Of a DNA stretch of 64,000 nt, positions 58,272 through 64,000 are shown piece by piece; within the stretch, counting starts at the first letter, position 1; each line of letters opens with the position of its first letter. The notes under the pieces were generated by a model. The model worked only from the letters and a program-made list of their open reading frames with translations. It made no database searches and was not told the DNA's origin. Origin of the DNA: Caprella mutica (lineage: Eukaryota > Arthropoda > Malacostraca > Amphipoda > Caprellidae); NCBI GenBank assembly GCA_947561585.1, contig CANNZV010002541.1, positions 29,994-93,993 of the forward strand. The letters are read 5' to 3'. A program made the translations under genes and the position numbers.

Positions 58272-58546
58272 TGAATGAAATAGGCACGAAATAATTTGGA
58301 AATGATATAGGCATGAAATAATTTGGAAATGATATAGGCATGAAATAATTTGGAAATGATATAGGCATGAAATAATTTGGAAATGATATAGGCATGAAAT
58401 AATTTGGAAATGATATAGGCATGAAATAATTTGGAAATGATATAGGCATGAAATAATTTGGAAATGATATAGGCATGAAATAATTTGGAAATGATATAGG
58501 CATGAAATAATTTGGAAATGATATAGGCATGAAATAATTTGGAAAC
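58272..58546 (-). repeat. 27-bp minisatellite, about 10 copies
   Basis: Unit aaatgatataggcatgaaat plus aatttgg (27 bp), nearly identical throughout. The minus ORF at 58240-58650 (repeated MPISFPNYF) results from the multiple-of-three period. Confidence 0.92.
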
Positions 58547-59381
58547 AATTGAAATATTTTTTTTATTTCAAATGAAGTTTTCAGCGACCTGTTGAAAATG
58601 AAAAATGATCTTATATAAAAATTGTAATCCATAGCTGTTATATCTAGCAAAAAATTTTAAAATTTTAAAACAAAAACGACAAAATTAATTCCACCACAGA
58701 AGCATGCTTACTGGAACACCAATGACGAAAAAAATAGTTCAATAATCAAAATTAACATTTGAGTTATTCCCTTTCATTCACAACAATTTCAAATAGAAGA
58801 CAGTTGATCAATGAATTTTCACACATTATAAAATGATGAAAGATTCATTTATTCAACATAATATTATGTGTGATTGTTCGAAAATAATTAGCAGCTATTA
58901 CAATTTATTATCAGAATAGCAAGTTCAAAGGGCAAAATGACTTCGAACAATCACATAAAAACTAGGAATCGTTTATACTTGTGTATTGAACAGGTAAATT
59001 TGAAACAAATAAAACAATAAATTCTGTTACTGAATTATTCCCATTTATCATGAAAAGAATAATAGAAAAATAACTAGGTACTGAAAAAATCCCATCAATA
59101 ACTAACAAAACATGTTGAATCAACAGAGAAAAATACAAAATATACATAGCTAATAACAAATTACATGAATTGATTAATTACTAACAATTACAAGTAGAAG
59201 AATCATGTAGCTATATAGAAAAACACATTAGAAATAGAATATAATTAATGTCAAATAATCAAATTTTAAACTGATTGGCTACTTCACAGCATTTTCGAAT
59301 AGAATATGTCGTATCATGCGTGTTCTACAAAATAAGAGAAACAAAATATAACGTAGCTACGAAATAATGAATTAAATTTTT
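58547..59381. other. no recognised gene
   Basis: AT-rich spacer. Confidence 0.4.
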
Positions 59382-59493
59382 CATTTTCGACGCTGTCAAT
59401 GAATATTGAGTTGATCTCTCGTTGTTCAAAATCATTTTGCATAATTTCGAACAGCAAGAGATCACTCAATATTAATTGACAGCGTTGAAAATT
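59382..59493. repeat. 46-bp-arm hairpin with 21-base loop
   Basis: Left arm from cattttcgacgctgtcaat (59382) to gttgttc (59427) pairs with right arm gaacagcaagagatcact... to gttgaaaat (59449-59493) with about four mismatches. Loop aaaatcattttgcataattt plus c. A palindromic MITE or a transcribed hairpin. Confidence 0.75.
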
Positions 59494-59668
59494 GGATGGA
59501 TTTGAGGTGTTCGTGACGTAGAACAATCAAAATTGTCAATTATGATTGTTATTCTGAACACCCATTTATTCAACTTATTATAGCTATTTGTAATTGAATC
59601 CAACCAGACTACTATTATTTACAATCAGAAGAACACAAATCATGAACAACAGAAAATAAAATTGAGAA

Positions 59669-59674
59669 TTTATT
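59669..59674 (-). terminator. polyadenylation signal for the tyrosine recombinase gene
   Basis: AATAAA on the minus strand, 126 bases after the stop. Confidence 0.35.
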
Positions 59675-59799
59675 TAAATCAATTTGCAAACCAATTTTCA
59701 ATAAAGTATGATAAATGTGAAAGAATATATTTCAATATAGACCTCCAGATTTAATTTTTCCTAGTTTTGTTCTTTTTTTTTCTCTTTCTACTTACACTT

Positions 59800-61332
59800 T
59801 CAGGTTTCAGGGCTTTGACTTCTGAAATCTTTCTTATCTTCTTTTGTTGCAGCTCTTTGCCTGATTCTATACGAGCTCTCTTCTTTGTTAGAGCTTCCAA
59901 TCGCTTTGCTCCTTCCTCTTCCTCCATCTGACATTCCCTCGCAGTATTGTATATCGTTTTTTTTCAGCATGTCGTGGTTCCTTGCTGATCTTGATGACTT
60001 TACAGCATTATGGTAGCTGGTTTCACCCTCTTTTATGCTGTGAGTGAGCTGTCTTGATGAGGCTTCTTTCAGCTTCGGATCTCCTATGTGTTGAACCATA
60101 CTGTTAGCCGCCCTTCGCCACATGTTAGCAGATACATGATTAATGCCAATCTGACATTCACTTATGTGTTGTGAAAAAGCTTTCCAGCACGTTTGATTAT
60201 TCATTGCATTCCCATTCGCAGTGAGGAACACATGAGTCGAATCTGAAACGGGTCTTCCCCACTTTATGTACTGTTCAATCATTTTATATATGTCCATTGG
60301 AATATGAATATGGGCTGCTCCAAAATGAACTGCAGTTTTGTGCCGGCGTACTAATATTGACTTTTTCAGTACATTCTGATCGGAAATATTTGTGGTAGAC
60401 TTTTCAAATTCCTCCAACTTCATGTTGTAGACGACACCAGGTCGTTGAACGTTTTCGATTAAAATTCTTGAAATAAGAAAATTTCGTACTACGATCAAAT
60501 CGGTACCAATTCTGTTATTTTCAATTGAATTTACGATATCAAGAACATATTTACACTCCCGGTGTTTCTCTATACTGGTGACCAGGTCAAGGTCTTCTTC
60601 ATACTTATCACTATCTAACTTACCTACTCTGGCTTTTTTACAATTGGCCAGCTGCCTAAGTAGGAAATCTTTTAATGGTATTCTTGATCGATACCTGTAC
60701 ATTACAGTTAACAAATCTTTAATGTCACCAAGGTATACGATGGCTGAATTTGGAGACAGTGATTTCTTTTTTATGTAAGCGATATAGTCGGTCACCAACA
60801 ATTCGCATGCCTGTTCTATTTCATTATCGTTTTCTGGGATCGTCAACAAATCATTTGGGTCATAGCCCAGAGTTTCTGATGCTATCTTTCCAAATCTCTC
60901 CAAATTACTTAGCCTACTTTTGGTATAGTTGCTGTCATCTTTATATCCTACAGAATAGTTACAATATTCAGAATATACTGCAAGATTCATCATAAAATCC
61001 TGGCAGTTTGATTCAGCATTCTCAATCATATTTTTCCTGCTGTCGTACATGCAAGATAATGCCTCTTTACGAGGCATTTTGTGGGAATCGACGAGATGTT
61101 TGGTGAGAAAAGTGATATTCTTGCCGCACAAATTGCATGATAGCTTGTTTCGATTGGTAGATTTGGCAAGCGACACTATATTATTAACTTGGTTTTCAAT
61201 TACTTTATGGAACTCGCGTAAATGACGCTTCATTTTCTTTTTTGCCCTTTTGTTCCCACAAAGTGCACATATAAAACTATCTCTATTCACGTTGATAATA
61301 ATGTCCTTTAAATGAAGAAAATTCTCGGGCAT
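59800..61332 (-). CDS. Crypton-like tyrosine recombinase with N-terminal zinc fingers
   Basis: An uninterrupted 510-residue ORF. Residues 22-42 (CALCGNKRAKKKMKRHLREF plus H) and 66-84 (CNLCGKNITFLTKHLVDSH) are two C2H2-type fingers. Residues about 170-230 are a helical core-binding-like region. Residues about 275-445 match a tyrosine recombinase catalytic domain: Arg297 in NVQRPGVV, Lys332 in RRHKTAVHF, then NMWRR (403-407), where Asn replaces the first His of HxxR but Arg406 remains, His431 in LTHSIKEGE, and Tyr440 in TSYH as the nucleophile candidate. The C-terminus (450-510) is Lys/Arg/Ser-rich. An acceptor attttacag (exon start 61351) precedes the ATG by 19 bases, in frame with EDEIDE, so an upstream exon exists; a donor at 61615 is the likely partner. 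Such genes are found in Crypton DNA transposons and in host genes derived from them. The intact frame in a region of broken elements suggests a recent insertion or selection. Confidence 0.72.
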   Translation of the reverse strand: MPENFLHLKDIIINVNRDSFICALCGNKRAKKKMKRHLREFHKVIENQVNNIVSLAKSTNRNKLSCNLCGKNITFLTKHLVDSHKMPRKEALSCMYDSRKNMIENAESNCQDFMMNLAVYSEYCNYSVGYKDDSNYTKSRLSNLERFGKIASETLGYDPNDLLTIPENDNEIEQACELLVTDYIAYIKKKSLSPNSAIVYLGDIKDLLTVMYRYRSRIPLKDFLLRQLANCKKARVGKLDSDKYEEDLDLVTSIEKHRECKYVLDIVNSIENNRIGTDLIVVRNFLISRILIENVQRPGVVYNMKLEEFEKSTTNISDQNVLKKSILVRRHKTAVHFGAAHIHIPMDIYKMIEQYIKWGRPVSDSTHVFLTANGNAMNNQTCWKAFSQHISECQIGINHVSANMWRRAANSMVQHIGDPKLKEASSRQLTHSIKEGETSYHNAVKSSRSARNHDMLKKNDIQYCEGMSDGGRGRSKAIGSSNKEESSYRIRQRAATKEDKKDFRSQSPET

Positions 61333-61351
61333 TTCATCGATTTCATCCTCA

Positions 61352-61614
61352 CTGTAAAATTAAGAATAATTAGTAAAGTAACGGGAACAAAATTCATACA
61401 GACTACATTACCAATATTTTCGAAGCATTTTACCGATGCTGGTATTTCATGTGAAGCAGATAGCTATTTTTAATAGTTATGTACCGAAGCTTAATCATCA
61501 GTTAAACAGATGGTAGCTAATATTGTTTGAATGGAATACCAATTAGCTACCTTGATTATAAAATTTAACCGTTTGATTACTTTGATTAGTGGCTCCATGA
61601 AAAAAGTCACTTAC
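61352..61614 (-). other. probable intron 1 of the recombinase gene
   Basis: Lies between a donor (gtggtaagtgac, exon end 61615) and the acceptor attttacag at 61352. It contains an in-phase ATG stretch of 16 codons before a gtagct, which I do not treat as coding. Confidence 0.4.
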
Positions 61615-61775
61615 CACATTCGGTGACAAGCTTATGGATACAGAAAAGCTGCTCCGTGTATGCAGTCACAGTTTCATGATTGTGACGAAACGGGACACAA
61701 GAACCAGTGACGGCACCCACGGATAATAGAGGAAATTGAAGAGGTTACAGTAAATGAAGCATACGAGCCTACTTA
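61615..61775 (-). other. probable non-coding exon 1 / promoter segment, copy 2
   Basis: Homologous to 57090-56936 on the same strand, ending at a strong donor gtaagt. One frame lacks stops for 40 codons but has no ATG and is not conserved in the other copy. Confidence 0.45.
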
Positions 61776-62081
61776 AAACAAAACTTTAATATTTTAATAG
61801 TTGAAGAGCATAACCCAATAGCGACATCCTTCAAAACTGCGAGTAGTTTTAGAAAAATGAAAACACAATACATATTGCAAATCATAACAGTTCGGGACCC
61901 CAATGACCCCACTCTGCTTCTCTTCGAGTCACCATAGGCAGCATTAGGATAGAGGCCTCTGGAGGCAAATAATTGAAGTAAAAAAATTTCAATACTATAA
62001 GCTACTTTGAATTTAATTCATATTTACAGATACGTGAGCATTGGTACATTACTAAGAATAGATGTAGAGCGTTTCAATATA

Positions 62082-62520
62082 CAGGGTGGGGCATAAGTTT
62101 GGAAGCAATTTTTCAAACATTAATATAATTCTTAAAAATAAGTTCCTAAGTAGGTAATAGGGTTTGAACTATAGTAGAGACACTACATTATGACGTGGCA
62201 GTGTTTTTTTTTACAAAAATTTAGTCAATTCAAAAATGTAAGACAAAAAAGAAGCCATTATTGCTCTACACCGTGCCGGGAAGTCAGATTTCGTCATTTC
62301 AAAGACTCTCTCAATAGCGAGATCGACTGTTTGGAAGTGTGTGAAGCGTTTTAATGAGAGAAAAGACTTGACTGATCGTCCAAGAAGTGGTAGACCACGC
62401 TCACAACGCACCAAACAACTGATAAAATGTGCCTGAGAGAAGATCAGGAGGAACCCGGAAAGGTCAATACGATTGTTAGCCAAAACAGCTAATTTGAGTC
62501 CCAGTGTATGACGATCCTCC
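62082..62520 (+). mobile_element. Tc1/mariner-like relic, 5' part
   Basis: Starts with cagggtggggcataagtttg after a TA (62080-62081), a Tc1/mariner-type terminal repeat, and carries the N-terminal DNA-binding part of the transposase. No matching right end is found in the window, so the copy is truncated. Confidence 0.6.
62236..62520 (+). pseudogene. Tc1-like transposase N-terminal fragment
   Basis: After ATG TAA at 62236, an open stretch reads KKEAIIALHRAGKSDFVISK, STVWKCVKRFNERKDL and DRPRSGRPRSQRTKQLI, then stop, then RRNPERSIRLLAKTANLSPS. This is the paired HTH with the GRPR AT-hook and the 'r.NP..S.r.lA....lS..tv' helix of Tc1/ITm elements. The catalytic DDE region is missing. The minus ORF across it (62211-62591) is a shadow. 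Confidence 0.75.
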
Positions 62521-63085
62521 ACCACGTGGTTTTGGTGAGGATGAAATCTGTTGATCAGCTTTTCTGAAAGAAAAACTAGGATTTTCTTCAAAGAATCTCT
62601 TCATCTACTGAATCGCAGTTTGTGTTTTTTTTTTGGTTTTGTTTTCATTTGCTTTTTCTTGTGAATGAAACCAGTTTCATTGAATAGACCATGAACTCTT
62701 GTGAACTTTTTCAAGTGGTAAGATTTAGCCACCCTTCCATTTATCTTGAGAAAGCATGAATTTTTTGCGTACTGTTGAAGAAGTACAGGACGATGCATTT
62801 CTTCTCAAATTCAAAAAACATTTTTAAATTGAAGAACAATGCTAATATTAATAGGGTGATAGAAATCCACTCTCTATGGACAAAATGGTTTATACTTAAT
62901 AAGACTTGAAGCAATTTAATTTCTCCCATTTCGCAATTTAAAAATGACGATTTTGATAGAATACAGTGTTCAAGCATGTCAAAAGCAATTAGAAATAATC
63001 AAATAACTGACATTTCTTCAATTAGGAGGTTTAATCCATATATTTATATTAATCCGTAGATTTATTTATAAAAAGTTCAGACCTC
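62521..63085. other. no recognised gene
   Basis: May contain unrecognisable remains of the Tc1-like element. Minus ORFs at 62601-62977 have no features. Confidence 0.4.
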
Positions 63086-63130
63086 AAGGGGGGGGGGGGG
63101 CATCTGCCCCAAATGCCCCCCCCCCCCCTT
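63086..63130. repeat. G13/C13 hairpin
   Basis: aag13cat (63086-63103) and atgc13tt (63113-63130) pair perfectly over 18 bases around a 9-base loop. Homopolymer lengths may contain assembly error. Confidence 0.8.
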
Positions 63131-63890
63131 CCCTCCTTGTATACGCTCCTGGGTGGATAGGTGTGATTGACAGTCACGTCCACAGTCAAAACTGTTAGTG
63201 TGAACGAGGCTTTATTGTTAAATATAGTTACTATTATTTTTATCTAGCTAGATGAATAAATAATTAATTCTCATTATTTACCATATATCGTAATGTAGAG
63301 ACTTATTTTTCTTATTCTTATATTTTGTTAGGTATTAATGTAACTTTAGCTGTCTCTTATAATAGAACTGAGAATCTGAGTAATTATCGTTTATTGTTAT
63401 TTGCTCCTAAATCATTTAATTGTCATATATTATTAATAATTTGATGCACAAAATGTAGTTTGATTTCCAATTCCATTTTGATTAATTACAAAAAGTGTAC
63501 TTCGATAATTTTAGGTGTGCCATTTAACTCATACGGCATGTTTTTAATATTTTTGAATAAAGAAAACGTTATTTGAGGTATAACTAATCAATTTATAACG
63601 GCATATTTAGCATAGAGTTTAGGCTATAAAGCATATTTTTAAAAGCATATTATGCATAGTTTTTAGTACTATTTCGCCTAGATTGAAAGGGCATAGAAAT
63701 CCGGGCTCTAGTTATTAGATAAAACTGGCACCTACCACTGTTATAACAAAGTGGCAATGCTTTCGTGAATGGAAATTGTATTAGTGTAATTTATTGAGAG
63801 TAGAATAAATGAAATGAAATAATATTATTCGGGAGATAGAATTGAGTGTATGATTATAGAGAGAAAGATGAAAAAACTAAAGAAAACAAT
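63131..63890. other. no recognised gene
   Basis: AT-rich sequence; 'gtatacgctcctgggtgg' just after the hairpin looks like a transposon end but has no partner here. Confidence 0.4.
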
Positions 63891-63892
63891 TG

Positions 63893-63985
63893 CCTCATTA
63901 GGAATCGAACCCCTGACCTCTAGTACAGTAAACTGATAGACTGCATGAGTGAAGTGAGGTAAAATAAGGTAAACAATTGAAAATC
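63893..63985 (-). ncRNA. possible tRNA-derived SINE head or tRNA pseudogene
   Basis: On the minus strand ggggttcgattcc is a consensus RNA polymerase III B box, and flanking tacctca / tgaggca could form a 6-of-7 acceptor-like stem. The T-stem pairs poorly and no clean A box or anticodon arm forms, so a functional tRNA is unlikely. Confidence 0.35.
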
Positions 63986-64000
63986 TGATACATGATATTA

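Noticed and set aside
58240..58650. 136-aa minus ORF of repeated MPISFPNYF
   Set aside because: By-product of the 27-bp array.
60578..60995. Plus-strand ORFs of 66 and 81 aa
   Set aside because: Antisense to the tyrosine recombinase gene.
63893..63985. Functional tRNA gene on the minus strand
   Set aside because: B box is good but the T-stem and anticodon arm do not pair properly, so only a tRNA-derived relic is supported.

Overview
The window is AT-rich, intron-bearing, repeat-laden animal DNA with no bacterial gene organisation. The gene families (EB-module, PAN/C-type lectin and F5/8-C lectin-like secreted proteins), Ty3/gypsy, hAT, P-like, Tc1-like and Crypton-like mobile elements, and the dispersed repeat carrying 'ggtcaaaggtcaaggtc' motifs fit an arthropod, most likely a hemipteran insect such as a planthopper. 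The species is my inference and cannot be proved from the sequence.

Host-like genes are few and split. A + strand gene at 2.66-5.63 kb has four exons whose phases fit exactly and encodes a PAN-like segment followed by a C-type lectin domain. A - strand gene at 18.84-12.89 kb has three phase-consistent exons with an EB-module-like cysteine pattern and a hydrophobic tail; its last intron (about 5 kb) hosts a hAT transposon and a foldback element. A - strand exon at 25.77-25.01 kb encodes a secreted protein resembling an F5/8-C (fucolectin-like) domain. A - strand gene at 61.33-59.80 kb encodes two zinc fingers plus a tyrosine recombinase domain with most of its catalytic set in place (Crypton-like).

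Most of the rest is mobile DNA. 10.1-12.7 kb: a hAT-type element with perfect 8-bp target duplications that carries a 31-bp minisatellite of about 59 units, itself duplicated as an 897-bp block. 13.3-16.3 kb: a full-length hAT with a transposase broken by one frameshift and one stop. 16.3-18.0 and 19.7-20.4 kb: a foldback element and a partial copy. 23.8-24.6 kb: a 5'-truncated LINE. 30.1-30.4 kb: a decayed coding relic. 31.9-34.5 kb: a P-element/THAP relic between inverted repeats, interrupted by a LINE carrying RT and RNase H. 35.1-45.8 kb: a Ty3/gypsy LTR retrotransposon with gag, protease, RT/RNase H, integrase and a third ORF in the env position behind a splice acceptor; several stops and one frameshift mark it as decayed although its LTRs are nearly alike. 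46.1-47.7 kb: a foldback region. 48.2-48.6 kb: an inverted solo-LTR-like copy. 49.7-50.5 kb: a 45-bp minisatellite split by a small hAT-like MITE. 51.6-53.9 kb: three elements nested in one another. 54.4-55.5 kb: another TIR element. 62.1-62.5 kb: a Tc1-like relic.

Tandem arrays are plentiful: 29 bp at 2.2 kb, 31 bp at 10.5 kb, 45 bp at 22.4 kb, 35 bp at 27.0 kb, 45 bp at 49.7 kb, 38 bp at 57.1 kb and 27 bp at 58.3 kb. Several of these stay open in one frame only because the period is a multiple of three. Target-site duplications, exon phases and splice sites were read by eye; no alignment or database search was run.
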